From assembly GCA_001770015.1 (NCBI GenBank), contig MEQB01000026.1:186001-250000 (forward strand): a stretch of DNA of 64,000 bases, given 5' to 3'. The notes beneath the pieces were generated by a model that had not been told where the DNA came from, made no database searches, and saw only the letters and a program-made list of their open reading frames with translations. The translations under genes and the position numbers were made by a program. Shown piece after piece: positions 16,413 to 26,298 of this stretch. Source of the stretch: Bdellovibrionales bacterium RIFOXYC1_FULL_37_79. Lineage in GTDB: Bacteria > Bdellovibrionota > Bacteriovoracia > Bacteriovoracales > Bacteriovoracaceae. Position 1 is the stretch's first letter, and each line of letters opens with the position of its first letter.

Positions 16413-18256
16413 TTGAAACCATGAACAAGCTCTACCTGGTTATTAGAAATCATAACGTAAGTGAAGTGCTTGGTCATTTACAAAACCTGGGAGTGATTCA
16501 TATCGAACACGGAGAGATCGACCAATCCCTCATTCATGACGATATACACTTCATCCAGGAGGTTCAGGCTTTTAACCGTCACTTTAAAGAACCACCCCCC
16601 GATCAATTAATCTACCAAGGCGATATCAAGGAAGTCTTAGCCAAACACTTTGCCTACCGGGATCAAATTGAAGAACGCAATCAAGAAGAGGCCAAACTGC
16701 TGCGGTTTGAATCCTTGCTCATGCCATGGGGTAATACTAACGCCGATGATTTGCGTAAACTGGAAGAATCAGGGATCACTTTAAATTACTATATCACCAC
16801 CTTGAATAAACTGGACTCCCTCAAGCTGGACAAAATCCCCCATGAAATCATCAATCAAATTGGTGATAAAATTTATCTGGTCACTGTAAACCGTAGTTAT
16901 GACCCCGACCGTATCGGCGAACTCCCTATGGAAAAAACCCTTCTTCCCAACCTTTCCCTCTCGGAAGTCAGGAATAAAATAGCGAAACTGCGCAACGAAA
17001 AAAAAGATCTAGTTGAAAAAAACAATCTGCTTGGTAAATACTATAACCATGTCCAAGCATCCTTAAACCAATATCTGGATAAAATCGATTTTTTTAAAGC
17101 GAAAAGCGGATTGACTGATTACCACGAAAGTTTCTCAACCTTAATCGGCTGGATCCCCGAAAACCGATCCATGGTTCTTGAAAATGAATTAACCCGGGAT
17201 GAAAACCTGGTTTATATCATTGAAAAAAATATTCCAAAAGACGAATACAATAAAGTCCCTATTTTACTTAAAAACAATAAATTCAACCAACTCTTTGAAC
17301 CGATTACCAAATTGTTTATGCTTCCGGCTTACGCCGAACTGGATTTAACTCCCTTCTTTGCCCCCTTCTTTGTGATGTTTTTTGGCATGTGCCTGGGCGA
17401 TTCTGGCTACGGTCTTTTCATGTCACTGCTTTTTTTAGTCGGTTTTTTTAAATTTAAAAAACTTCGTCCCATTTTTGCGCTGGGAATTTTTCTGGGGCTC
17501 TCCACCACTTTTTGGGGAATTCTCACTGGAACCTTTGTGGGGATCAACCTCTTTGAAACCAAACTCCCTATCATGAGTGACATGGCCATGTTCACCTCGG
17601 AACATATGTTTTATCTGGCCTTAATGATCGGTCTTTTCCAAATTTTATTTGGAACCATTGTACAAGCTATTAACAAATGGATTCAAGAAGGTGTCTGGGC
17701 ATCACTCTCTCCTCTGGGCTTTTTTATTTTCTTTATCTTTTTGGTACTGTGGTATCTTAAAACCCAGACCCCAGAAAATGCCGGAGATCCAACTTTTAAA
17801 ATTGGCTACGCTTTGATCAAACAGGCGAAAAATTCTTCCAGCGGAACTATCGGCATCGGCATGAGTTTGGGGCTCTTCCTGGTATTCTTTTTTAATGATG
17901 TTCATGCCAAGGTTTATATCAGACCACTTAAAGGTTTATGGGCCTTATATAATGCACTTACCGGCTTTTTAGGGGATCTGCTTTCCTACATCCGCCTATT
18001 TGCACTGGGAATTTCTTCCGGAATTTTAGGGTTTGTTATCAACTCTATCGGCTCAGAGTTTTTAAAAATCCCCATTCCAGTTTTAAATTATGTCATTTTC
18101 ATCGTGTTTGTCACGGTTGGGCATACTGCCAATCTCGGACTGGCCTCACTTGGTTCTTTCGTACACCCACTGAGACTTACTTTTGTAGAATTTTATAAAA
18201 ATGCAGGCTTTGCAGGTGGAGGCCGAACATATTCTCCATTTAAAAAGACCAAATAA
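16409..18256 (+). CDS. atpI: V-type ATPase membrane subunit I (a subunit)
   Basis: The 615-residue protein has the two-part layout of the I/a subunit: a soluble N-terminal half (to about residue 310, with a coiled coil near 190-230) and a C-terminal half of seven or so membrane helices. The helix segment LGDLLSYIRLFALGISSGILG contains the conserved arginine (YIRLFALG) that faces the ring glutamate of subunit K. FFGMCLGDSGYGL begins the membrane part, as in other bacterial I subunits. It is translationally coupled to D. Confidence 0.95.
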   Translation: MIETMNKLYLVIRNHNVSEVLGHLQNLGVIHIEHGEIDQSLIHDDIHFIQEVQAFNRHFKEPPPDQLIYQGDIKEVLAKHFAYRDQIEERNQEEAKLLRFESLLMPWGNTNADDLRKLEESGITLNYYITTLNKLDSLKLDKIPHEIINQIGDKIYLVTVNRSYDPDRIGELPMEKTLLPNLSLSEVRNKIAKLRNEKKDLVEKNNLLGKYYNHVQASLNQYLDKIDFFKAKSGLTDYHESFSTLIGWIPENRSMVLENELTRDENLVYIIEKNIPKDEYNKVPILLKNNKFNQLFEPITKLFMLPAYAELDLTPFFAPFFVMFFGMCLGDSGYGLFMSLLFLVGFFKFKKLRPIFALGIFLGLSTTFWGILTGTFVGINLFETKLPIMSDMAMFTSEHMFYLALMIGLFQILFGTIVQAINKWIQEGVWASLSPLGFFIFFIFLVLWYLKTQTPENAGDPTFKIGYALIKQAKNSSSGTIGIGMSLGLFLVFFFNDVHAKVYIRPLKGLWALYNALTGFLGDLLSYIRLFALGISSGILGFVINSIGSEFLKIPIPVLNYVIFIVFVTVGHTANLGLASLGSFVHPLRLTFVEFYKNAGFAGGGRTYSPFKKTK

Positions 18257-18280
18257 TAAAACGCATAAATTATTAAATAA

Positions 18281-18751
<471 letters not shown>

Positions 18752-18775
18752 AAGTCCCGATTTAAATGATCATAA

Positions 18776-18805
18776 AAAAAGGGGAATCATGAGATTCCCT
18801 TTTTT
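18776..18805. terminator. Bidirectional intrinsic terminator after the V-ATPase operon
   Basis: GGGAATC (18782-18788) pairs with GATTCCC (18793-18799) around ATGA. It is flanked by A-tracts and T-tracts so that both strands show a stem followed by U residues. Its right arm touches the stop of the convergent gene. Confidence 0.85.
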
Positions 18806-19277
18806 ATTTTTTCAAAATGGTCGGACTTGCCACCAACTGATCGGTGCACTTAAAAAGTTTCTTTTCAAATTCAGGCAGATTATCTTTATAAAAAGCCCGT
18901 AAACACACTTTCCACTTGGAATTATTGGTCACGGTAAATTCCTTCATCAGCTTGTCAAATTGCATGTAACATTCCATATAATTAAACTTGGTCAAATCAG
19001 TCTTAGGCATTTTATAAGGAAATAAAATTCTAAGATAGTTCCAAAGCATATTCTTTTTACTTTCAGTTTCTTCCATTTTTAATGCATTTAACTTGGCATT
19101 GGACAATTGGGAAAACACCTGGTCAAACCCTTCCTTGGCCTCATTTAAATTTTTTAAAAAATCTGTTTGGTGGCAATTACTGGTTAATTTTTCAAAAGAC
19201 TTATCCAACTCACTGGAATAAATATTCCAGCTACCTAACCCAAAAATTAAAAAAAACATCATTATTTGGTTGTACAT
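18804..19277 (-). CDS. Secreted hypothetical protein
   Basis: The 157-residue protein has a signal peptide (MYNQIMMFFLIFGLGSWNIYS). The mature part is helical and has four cysteines (SNCHQT, MECYMQ, KVCLRA, FKCTDQ), suggesting two periplasmic disulfides. AAGGA lies seven bases before the ATG. It overlaps the end of the SLT-like gene at 19262 by 16 bases, so the two are probably coupled and may act together. I do not recognise the family. Confidence 0.75.
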   Translation of the reverse strand: MYNQIMMFFLIFGLGSWNIYSSELDKSFEKLTSNCHQTDFLKNLNEAKEGFDQVFSQLSNAKLNALKMEETESKKNMLWNYLRILFPYKMPKTDLTKFNYMECYMQFDKLMKEFTVTNNSKWKVCLRAFYKDNLPEFEKKLFKCTDQLVASPTILKK

Positions 19278-21100
19278 TCGTAATTCCTTATCTTGATATC
19301 AATACACCTTGGTGTTGGTGTTGGTAGCTTGGTCTTTTCACATACTGATCGATTAGGCGGCATCTCAGGCATTTTGGTCCAGTTACACTTTGGTTCCTTA
19401 TTACTGGTGTAGCCGCCCTCGCTTGCGCATGGCTGGTAATTCTTTCCAGACTCGGCACATCTTTTATTGCTAACGAGATGATTGACATTTTCACTTTTCC
19501 GATCATTTGGAAGGTCACTTTGTTTAATATTTTTTATCCAATCTTCAAATCTGGTACTGTTTTTACTAGTCATAGCACGGTTCTTAAACCCCTGCGGGCC
19601 CATATTATACATCCCCGTGGCACCAATTAATGTTTCTAGAAAGGACGGTTGATCTGCAATCTGAGCATTTTTACCAGCATTATGCGTTTTGATAATTTCA
19701 TCCAAATCCAAATAATCATCCATAATAGTCATCGAAGAATATAAAAAAGCTATTGCATAATTCTTGTTCTTGCCTAAAAAGTCTTTAGTGGTCATTAAAT
19801 CAGCGTTTGGTGAGTCCCAATCGACGACTTTACTCAAATCAGGCTTTTTAAATTTCTTTGCTTGATGGCCTTCCCAAAAGCCATCCCACATCGCTTTAAG
19901 CTTTTTTACTTTAGAATGACTTATTTGATCTGTTTCTAACAGCGCCACTTTCTTATTATAGTCCTCTGACATGATAGCTTCCAATTTGGTAATTTTTTGA
20001 ACCAGGGTGATAATTTGGGTTTTAAAATTGGCAATTTTTTTGCTATTTTCCTTGTTGACTGGCAAAGTTTTTAATTCTATTTCGATCTTATCAATTTGGC
20101 TTTCTATCGCCTTTCTTTCATCATTAAACTTAACATGGTCGTTATAAAATTCTTCGTCCAATTTTTGGCGCATCTCTTCAAAATCCATCTCCTTATAATC
20201 CGCAATCCTACTTAAAATTTTATTGACTTTGGAAAGCCCATCTCCTGTAAATTGTCCCAATCCCTGTGCCCCGGTTGGACTTGCAATTCCTCGCCAATGA
20301 AAAGACTCCTTATACAAATTACACTTTAGTACTGCATCAATATCCTGTTCATTAACCCCTGGATCATTGGTTTCATTGGCAAGAATGTTATACATCATCG
20401 AAGACATTTTATTAAGGGCCGGACGATATGTTTTCAGATAATCATTATGATGTTGCCCATTATGCCTGTAGCAAGCAAAATATTGATCCAATTCATCTTT
20501 GGATTTTGAACTGCTAAAAATTGGTTGTGAGCTGATAATCCCGTCATCCTGCCCATCACAACAGGGCAGATTTGAAGAAGGATCATCCTTTGAATTAATC
20601 TCGCCTAATACCTGCAGCCGCTCCTCCGGCGTTTGCGCCACTGGTAACATATCGCTGGGAAAGTCATATGGGATAGGTGCAAACATTTTTTTTCGGTATT
20701 CAAAAGCATTTTCTTTTTCATGATCAGCTTTAGATAGATAAAAATGATTGCAATCCACCAGATAACTCTCCGCTATTGGCGAGTGCTTATCATCATATAT
20801 TTTCATTATCAGATAAGAATCATTGGTTGGTGCATCCTCGACATATACAATTTTGGGATTATCAGCATTGGCCGAAATTTTAGTGTCCAATGGAGCTTTA
20901 CTATCTGAAATCAATTTCACCTTCAGTCCCCGACGGATCTTATAATATCCCTTCGGGTAAGGGTTGCCACCTTGATCCTGTTCGTTTTTAACCCTGCAAG
21001 AACGATTTTTGGTATTAACAGGATCTGCTGCCTGAACCCTAAAAGAAAAAGACAACAAAACGCCTATCAATAATATCAACCCCAATTTAACCTTAATCAA
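19262..21100 (-). CDS. Secreted SLT/lysozyme-like protein with coiled-coil insertion
   Basis: The 612-residue protein has a signal peptide (cleavage near QAA, residue 25). Its middle shows the lytic transglycosylase (GH23) pattern: the catalytic-type glutamate E265 in LYKESFHWRG, then SPTGAQGLGQF at about 274-284, and a late YNMGPQG (498-504) resembling the AYNxGPG motif. Between these motifs lies a long charged coiled coil (about 305-410) absent from ordinary SLT domains. The N-terminal part and the C-terminal tail are cysteine-rich (RSCRV, PCCDG, KRCAES, NYQPCAS, PKCNW). It probably cuts or binds peptidoglycan in the periplasm. It is followed by an overlapping small secreted gene. Confidence 0.75.
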   Translation of the reverse strand: MIKVKLGLILLIGVLLSFSFRVQAADPVNTKNRSCRVKNEQDQGGNPYPKGYYKIRRGLKVKLISDSKAPLDTKISANADNPKIVYVEDAPTNDSYLIMKIYDDKHSPIAESYLVDCNHFYLSKADHEKENAFEYRKKMFAPIPYDFPSDMLPVAQTPEERLQVLGEINSKDDPSSNLPCCDGQDDGIISSQPIFSSSKSKDELDQYFACYRHNGQHHNDYLKTYRPALNKMSSMMYNILANETNDPGVNEQDIDAVLKCNLYKESFHWRGIASPTGAQGLGQFTGDGLSKVNKILSRIADYKEMDFEEMRQKLDEEFYNDHVKFNDERKAIESQIDKIEIELKTLPVNKENSKKIANFKTQIITLVQKITKLEAIMSEDYNKKVALLETDQISHSKVKKLKAMWDGFWEGHQAKKFKKPDLSKVVDWDSPNADLMTTKDFLGKNKNYAIAFLYSSMTIMDDYLDLDEIIKTHNAGKNAQIADQPSFLETLIGATGMYNMGPQGFKNRAMTSKNSTRFEDWIKNIKQSDLPNDRKSENVNHLVSNKRCAESGKNYQPCASEGGYTSNKEPKCNWTKMPEMPPNRSVCEKTKLPTPTPRCIDIKIRNYECTTK

Positions 21101-21187
21101 AACCCACTCTCCCTGAATCTTTCAGTGATAATCATAACAAACTTTGCCGTCCCCTTATAGCATGCAGTTCTTACCCACCAAATTAAA

Positions 21188-21206
21188 AGGCCCTGCATGA
21201 GGGCCT
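21188..21206 (-). terminator. Intrinsic terminator after the gene at 21224
   Basis: AGGCCCT (21188-21194) pairs with AGGGCCT (21200-21206). On the minus strand TTTT follows the stem. Confidence 0.7.
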
Positions 21207-21223
21207 ATGAAATTAATTACTAT

Positions 21224-21961
21224 TTATTTATTTTTCTTTTTCTTTTTCTTTTTTGAGTAGAGATAATAACCAACTCCACCTAAAATAAGCAGCATAATCA
21301 GGTATGATCCCGCTTCAGCTGCAGCGGAAGTACTGCGTCTTCCTTGTTTTTGTTTTTGAATATCCAGGTTGTTGGCATCTGGATCATAAATACCCGACTC
21401 TCCCAGTAAACTGCCCCTGGCACCTTTGGCCGTATATTGATCAGAAGTTTTGGATTTATCTCTAAAAACCCGCAGTGTTTCTATGATCCGGTCAAAGACC
21501 CCTTGATATTCATTGTAATGGCTTTTAGCCACGGAAAAGGTCACCGCAATTCCCAGATCTTCTTTGATCGTGGCCATGTAGCGAGTGTAGAAGCCGGGCA
21601 CTTCGGAAGCCAGGTGAAGCGAATCTATCCACGGATGACTATGAATGGTTTTTTGAGTGGTATACTTGGGTTCACTATACTGGGTTTTACCACCGGGGAG
21701 GGTAAAGGATTTGACTTTTTTCAAATAGCTCATATAATCGGTAATATTATCCTGACTGCCTCTGATCTTCGCCGCTAAAATAATAATCGCTTCTTTTTTT
21801 CTATCCTTGTTGGTATGTTGGCAAACCCACTCAGACCCTTCCAATCCGCACTCCCAGCCTTCTGGCAGACTAAAGGAGGTATATTGGTTGGCAAAGTCTT
21901 TGGCATAAACATTACAAACGATCTGGCCTAGCAACAAAAAACCTAAAATCCTGATAAACAT
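21224..21961 (-). CDS. Secreted protein with C-terminal membrane anchor and polylysine tail
   Basis: The 245-residue protein has a signal peptide (MFIRILGFLLLGQIVCNVYA). The domain after it (about 25-165; YTSFSLPEGWECGLEGSEW) recalls PsbP/DcrB-like folds but I cannot confirm this. A linker follows (RGSLLGESGIYDPDANN), then a single membrane helix (SYLIMLLILGGVGYYLY) and a tail of nine or so lysines. The layout places the main domain in the periplasm with the tail in the cytoplasm. The function is unknown. Confidence 0.75.
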   Translation of the reverse strand: MFIRILGFLLLGQIVCNVYAKDFANQYTSFSLPEGWECGLEGSEWVCQHTNKDRKKEAIIILAAKIRGSQDNITDYMSYLKKVKSFTLPGGKTQYSEPKYTTQKTIHSHPWIDSLHLASEVPGFYTRYMATIKEDLGIAVTFSVAKSHYNEYQGVFDRIIETLRVFRDKSKTSDQYTAKGARGSLLGESGIYDPDANNLDIQKQKQGRRSTSAAAEAGSYLIMLLILGGVGYYLYSKKKKKKKNK

Positions 21962-22050
21962 ATATTCTCCTGAATTTTTGTACTTATCTTCTCTTCTTTC
22001 ATCTTAACTGTTTTTTTAAAACCTTCAAGTGTCAAATAGAGAGCAATTCA

Positions 22051-23268
22051 TTATTTAAATCTCACCACATGACCCGTTTTAATACTTATATTTTTGTATT
22101 TTTTGGTAAGTTTGATAATGGCCGAATCAACTCCAGTATCGTAAACAATTCCGGTGGCAAGCAAAACATTTCCACCAAGTTCATTGGTCATGTATATATC
22201 TGCGCTTTCACCTTTTTCCACGTTACTAGACACCCCTTTGTCGATTTTTACAAACAATCCCCTGGGAGACACTTGGGTCACCATTGCCTCAATACTATAT
22301 TCTTTCACTGACTGGATTTTAATCCGATCTTTTTTTGATTCATTGGATGAATTCCAGGTCAGCGAAGCAGCAATCGTATAACCTTGGTCTGTATTGGAAC
22401 CCATCACTCTTTGGGAAAGTTCCAACCCAAAACGAGTCTGTCCGGTGAGAAAATTGACCCCCAGAAATGGTTCTGTGTAAGACGGATTGACCGCATTATA
22501 CAAGGTGGTGGCCCCTTGATTAAACGCCGTACGGGGAAGACCCTCATCTTCTTCCATTGACATAATACCACGCAAACCCAGGATGAGCGCAAACCGTGGC
22601 TGAATCCAAGAGGTCTCTATCAACCATGGAAGATTGGCGCTAAGATTCTCCGCCATATAGGATCTATACCCCATTTCTCCGGTAAAATAATTTTTTGAAG
22701 TTCTTTGATAAGTTAATATACCCTTCATCATCATTTCACGGCCATCATCACCTAAAATCATTTTTTCTCTGCCCAAGCCGGATGTTTCCGGATCATTTTC
22801 GTACATTTTTTCCTTGAAACTAAGACTAATTGCCATGGTCAACTTTTCATAAAGATCAACCTTATATTTGCCTTCGACCGAGATAGATTCAATCCCTGAA
22901 GCAGAAATATCGTTCTCGGCTTTAACCGATTTATTCGTCCGGTATAAAAATCCTAGCGACATATCAAAATTTTCACCAAAACCATAACCACCAAACAAAA
23001 GTAGATCCAACTTGTTGAAGCTATCATTATCGTTGAGATTGATCTTTTCCCCCTCCTCATTAAAATAACCGGTCGTGGAAAAATAATTCCCTTCAAGGCC
23101 TAACTCAAAACTACGATGACGGATGGTCTCCGACTTTAAACGATAGGATGGAAGGGGTCCCCAAAAGCCATCTTTAGGAGCATCTGGTTCATCAAAGGCC
23201 ATGCTTTGAAGGCCATAAAGGAATAAAAAGAAAGCGCCCGTATAAAAAAATAATCTAAATGTTTTCAT
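22051..23268 (-). CDS. Predicted outer-membrane barrel with C-terminal FlgT_C-like domain
   Basis: The 405-residue protein has a signal peptide (MKTFRLFFYTGAFFLFLYGLQSMA). Residues 50-320 show strand-like alternation (FELGLEGNYFSTTGYF, LDLLLFGGYGFGENFDMSLGF, YFTGEMGYRSY), consistent with a beta-barrel. The last 80 residues (from about 325) form a small beta domain with FVKIDKGVSSNVEKGESADI, similar to the FlgT C-terminal domain and to the N-terminal domain of the protein at 2067. The chain does not end in an aromatic barrel signal, which fits a terminal soluble domain. Function unknown. Confidence 0.7.
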   Translation of the reverse strand: MKTFRLFFYTGAFFLFLYGLQSMAFDEPDAPKDGFWGPLPSYRLKSETIRHRSFELGLEGNYFSTTGYFNEEGEKINLNDNDSFNKLDLLLFGGYGFGENFDMSLGFLYRTNKSVKAENDISASGIESISVEGKYKVDLYEKLTMAISLSFKEKMYENDPETSGLGREKMILGDDGREMMMKGILTYQRTSKNYFTGEMGYRSYMAENLSANLPWLIETSWIQPRFALILGLRGIMSMEEDEGLPRTAFNQGATTLYNAVNPSYTEPFLGVNFLTGQTRFGLELSQRVMGSNTDQGYTIAASLTWNSSNESKKDRIKIQSVKEYSIEAMVTQVSPRGLFVKIDKGVSSNVEKGESADIYMTNELGGNVLLATGIVYDTGVDSAIIKLTKKYKNISIKTGHVVRFK

Positions 23269-23319
23269 TCCCTCTAGGGTAACTCGAACTTTTAATTTTG
23301 TAAAAAGGGAAAAATGTAT

Positions 23320-24636
23320 TTATGCCGCTTTCTTTTTAGATTTACCGATCAAAACATTTTCACCTTTTATAAAGGGCAGAGATATTTGATTGACCCAATA
23401 TTCACCTTGTAATTCAAAATGAAATGTTCCTTCATATTTTTTTACCAGATGGGCAATGGATTCCATTCCCAGGCCACTTTCCCGGTTAACATTGATTCCA
23501 TGGTTCACCCCAAGAATAATGTCTTTTAAATTTTTTACCATGTTCTCTTCATCATCTTTCAGGTAACACACCTTGTTTTTTACATGGATCATTAATTCTT
23601 CCTCGGTATGGCCAAAAAAGAATTCCACATGATTGGTGTTCACCTCATTTAGATTTTTAACTAAATTAGTAAAGATTCTACAAAAAGTTGGGTAATGGAC
23701 CAAGCACATTTCTTCTGGACCTTCATCTTGAAAAAATCCCTGGAACGTAAAAGATTTAAAAACCAGCTGGTCAGGCAGATATATATTAGCTATGCGAAAG
23801 ATCATTTTTTTCATCTGCCCGATACTGACATAATCACTTCTACCAAAGAGGTTTTTATGAAAATAACCGTAATGATTTTGCAAAAGAGACTGCACCAGCC
23901 GGATCTCATCCCGTAAGATTTCCATTTCTTCGTATGCCAGGTGGGTTTTTTGGGACATTTTTTGATTTAAAAAAAGATCAATCCCATGAGTCTGGTTAAT
24001 TAAATCATGAAAAAATAAACGATCATGAGGCCAGTCGCTCAATTCCTGTTCAGAATTAGGCTTGATGCCTGTGAGAAAAATATCAAAAAGGGATTTTTTT
24101 TCTTCATGGAGATGATATTGGCCCCAGATAATGATACTTGCCCCCCACATTAAAAAAAGACAAAAATAAAAAAAATCACCTACCGTAAAAAGCGTCTTCT
24201 GGGTCAAGCTATTTATAATCAAATAAGTAAACGCCACGATTAAAAGTAAAACCACCCCTTTTTTATAACCCGAAATCGGCCACTCATTTTTAGAAGAAAA
24301 GAAAAAAAGACCAAAAGAGGCCGGGATCACACTCAGATAAATAATGGTCAGATTGCCAGTCACATGGGCCTGGCCAAAGAGACAAAATATTTGCAGGAGT
24401 AAAAGGCCTGGCCACTGAATCTTATCTAAAGTCAATTTTGACCAACCTATTCCATTTATAAAATAATAATAATTAGTAACCAGAAAAAAGGTGACAAAAA
24501 AACCATCATAAAAAAAATGATCCTTTAACCAATAGCTCCCCACCCACATAAAAACAGAAATAATAAAAGTGGACATCAGATACATGTCCAGCAGGTAATA
24601 GGATGTTATATTGTGATTTTTGGAAAAACTGACCAC
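23320..24636 (-). CDS. Membrane sensor histidine kinase
   Basis: The 438-residue protein starts at a GTG preceded by AAAGGGG. The N-terminal 175 residues hold about six membrane helices with short loops. The histidine region is LFFHDLINQTHGI (H210), resembling HisKA variants with an HDL motif. The ATPase domain keeps the N-box (N324, N328 and E331 in FTNLVKNLNEV) and a G2-like ESGLGMESIAHLV (about 386-398), but the G1 DxGxG motif is replaced by a divergent KVCYLKDDEEN. It may be an atypical kinase. No response regulator is adjacent. Confidence 0.8.
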   Translation of the reverse strand: MVSFSKNHNITSYYLLDMYLMSTFIISVFMWVGSYWLKDHFFYDGFFVTFFLVTNYYYFINGIGWSKLTLDKIQWPGLLLLQIFCLFGQAHVTGNLTIIYLSVIPASFGLFFFSSKNEWPISGYKKGVVLLLIVAFTYLIINSLTQKTLFTVGDFFYFCLFLMWGASIIIWGQYHLHEEKKSLFDIFLTGIKPNSEQELSDWPHDRLFFHDLINQTHGIDLFLNQKMSQKTHLAYEEMEILRDEIRLVQSLLQNHYGYFHKNLFGRSDYVSIGQMKKMIFRIANIYLPDQLVFKSFTFQGFFQDEGPEEMCLVHYPTFCRIFTNLVKNLNEVNTNHVEFFFGHTEEELMIHVKNKVCYLKDDEENMVKNLKDIILGVNHGINVNRESGLGMESIAHLVKKYEGTFHFELQGEYWVNQISLPFIKGENVLIGKSKKKAA

Positions 24637-24688
24637 TAAATAACCCCTTTCTCACGTTTAATTCTTTTCGTATTTTTGGGAAATTTTG

Positions 24689-25471
24689 TTACATCAATTC
24701 GATCTTTTGATGCTTTTTTTTGCCCCAGGTGCCAAAAAGGGTATTAAAATACCAAAAATCAGGTAAACAAGTATCGGTTGGCTGATAATGCAATTGATGG
24801 ATTAAAAGGTCCTGTATGCGAAGTGCTACATGTCTTCCGGGCGCAATACACTTGACTGATAAATAATTTTCAATAAAAGAACTTATCAAAGGGTAGTGGG
24901 TACACCCTAAAATAACGTGAGTAAAACCCTGGTCTTTCAGCGGAGCAAGTTCCTGCTCCACCAATTTTTTTTTATCATGATCAAACCCAGTATTGAAAAT
25001 ATCTTCAATCAGCATGGCCAATTTATCGCTGGTGGCATGGACAATCCTGTTCTGTGGGTCCAGACGATTTTTTAAACTCCAAAACTTCTCAGAAGATGCG
25101 GTGTATTTGGTGGTAAGCACCGCCAGCTTGGAAAGTTCCTTGATTTCTTCTTCCTTATTATAGGCATTCAAATAAGGTTCCACTCCCACAAAAGGAATGC
25201 TGAATTTTTCTCGTAATTTTTTTATCGCCGCTGCTGTTATCGTGTTACAGGCCAAGGTAATCAGTTGGACATCTTTTTGTAAAAGCAAATGGGTGATCTC
25301 GGTGGCCCTCTCCACCAACTGGATCTCACTTTTTTCACCGTAAGGACAAAAAGCATTATCCGCAATGTAATAAACCTCAAGGTCAGTCATTAATTCATGG
25401 ACGTCACTTAATATACTAAGCCCACCGACCCCTGAATCAAACATGCCAATTTTAATTTTTTTATTTTCCAT
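24689..25471 (-). CDS. murI: Glutamate racemase
   Basis: This enzyme supplies D-glutamate for peptidoglycan. The paired catalytic motifs are present: FDSGVGGLS with the catalytic aspartate, LACNTITAAA with the first cysteine, and LGCTHYPLI with the second. I place the start at 25471 (260 residues), because the in-frame ATG at 25498 lies inside the terminator hairpin of the upstream LysM gene. Neither start has a good ribosome binding site. Length is normal for MurI. Confidence 0.94.
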   Translation of the reverse strand: MENKKIKIGMFDSGVGGLSILSDVHELMTDLEVYYIADNAFCPYGEKSEIQLVERATEITHLLLQKDVQLITLACNTITAAAIKKLREKFSIPFVGVEPYLNAYNKEEEIKELSKLAVLTTKYTASSEKFWSLKNRLDPQNRIVHATSDKLAMLIEDIFNTGFDHDKKKLVEQELAPLKDQGFTHVILGCTHYPLISSFIENYLSVKCIAPGRHVALRIQDLLIHQLHYQPTDTCLPDFWYFNTLFGTWGKKKHQKIELM

Positions 25472-25482
25472 AAAAAATAAAC

Positions 25483-25509
25483 AAGCAGACCGGATCATCC
25501 AGTCTGCTT
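25483..25509 (-). terminator. Intrinsic terminator of the LysM lipoprotein gene
   Basis: AAGCAGAC (25483-25490) pairs with GTCTGCTT (25502-25509). On the minus strand it is followed by TGTTTATTTTTT, ending directly at the murI start. Confidence 0.75.
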
Positions 25510-25544
25510 TAAAACCTGCTATTAAAATATAATATATTTTAAAG

Positions 25545-26198
25545 TTATCTTGAAGCTAAATCTCTAAGTGGTAAGTAATATAAAGTAAACCCGGCAAAAA
25601 TCAGTGATGGTGATTTGATCATAGGTTTATTATTTTCCCAGATATCCTGCCAATGCTTTGGAGTATTATACAATTTGGTAGAAATCTTACCCAAGGTGTC
25701 TCCTCTGGCAATCAAATAAGGATCACCTGCAGGATTCCAATTAAATCTGCTGGCCGGTGATTCATATTTAAGTTGCATACCTTTTTCCAAATTATAGTTG
25801 CCTGCTAATTTATCATTATTTAACTCGGCCAGACTTCTCCATTTAAGGTAATCACCATAAATTTTAAAAGCAATCAGCATCAAAGTATCCCCGGCCTGGA
25901 CTTCATAATTTTCAATACCGGAGGTTTTTATAGAGGATGCCTCGGCAGCTGCCGGCATGGCCTCGGCCATATTTTCTTGTGGCTCTTGTAAGGCTTGGGC
26001 ATCTTCTTTTATACTCTCTTCGGTTGCACCTTCATCCTTGATACTGTCTTCAGCAATCTCCAAGGTTTCCGAATCATCCTGGGCCATTTCAATCACGCTG
26101 GCATCCTCGGTAAGATTATCATCCTGGGATGATTTGGATGAACATGATAAAAGTCCCACCATCAGTAAAATACATAATAAAAAACTTAGCTTATTCAT
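25545..26198 (-). CDS. LysM-domain lipoprotein
   Basis: The 217-residue protein has a lipoprotein signal (LLMVGLLSCSS; lipidated cysteine near residue 19), an acidic alanine/glutamate-rich linker (about 25-95), then two LysM-like domains. The first is NYEVQAGDTLMLIAFKIYGD and the second YLIARGDTLGKISTKLYN, each followed by a W and an NxxL-type segment. LysM domains bind peptidoglycan N-acetylglucosamine, so this is probably an outer-membrane lipoprotein touching the cell wall. GGAG precedes the ATG. It has its own terminator. Confidence 0.9.
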   Translation of the reverse strand: MNKLSFLLCILLMVGLLSCSSKSSQDDNLTEDASVIEMAQDDSETLEIAEDSIKDEGATEESIKEDAQALQEPQENMAEAMPAAAEASSIKTSGIENYEVQAGDTLMLIAFKIYGDYLKWRSLAELNNDKLAGNYNLEKGMQLKYESPASRFNWNPAGDPYLIARGDTLGKISTKLYNTPKHWQDIWENNKPMIKSPSLIFAGFTLYYLPLRDLASR

Positions 26199-26298
26199 AA
26201 CACTCTCCGTATAAATTAATCACTCCTGACATGTGTTTTTAATCGGATGATTATGAATTTAAATTAAAGTTTTTGTATTTTTTTTCAAAAAAAGAGCA

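Noticed and set aside
19305-19330. Tandem GGTGTT repeat at the end of the SLT-like gene
   Set aside because: It simply encodes a short Pro-Thr repeat near the C-terminus and has only two to three units.
21228-21255. T/C-rich tract as a regulatory element
   Set aside because: It is the coding sequence of the polylysine tail of the 21224 gene.
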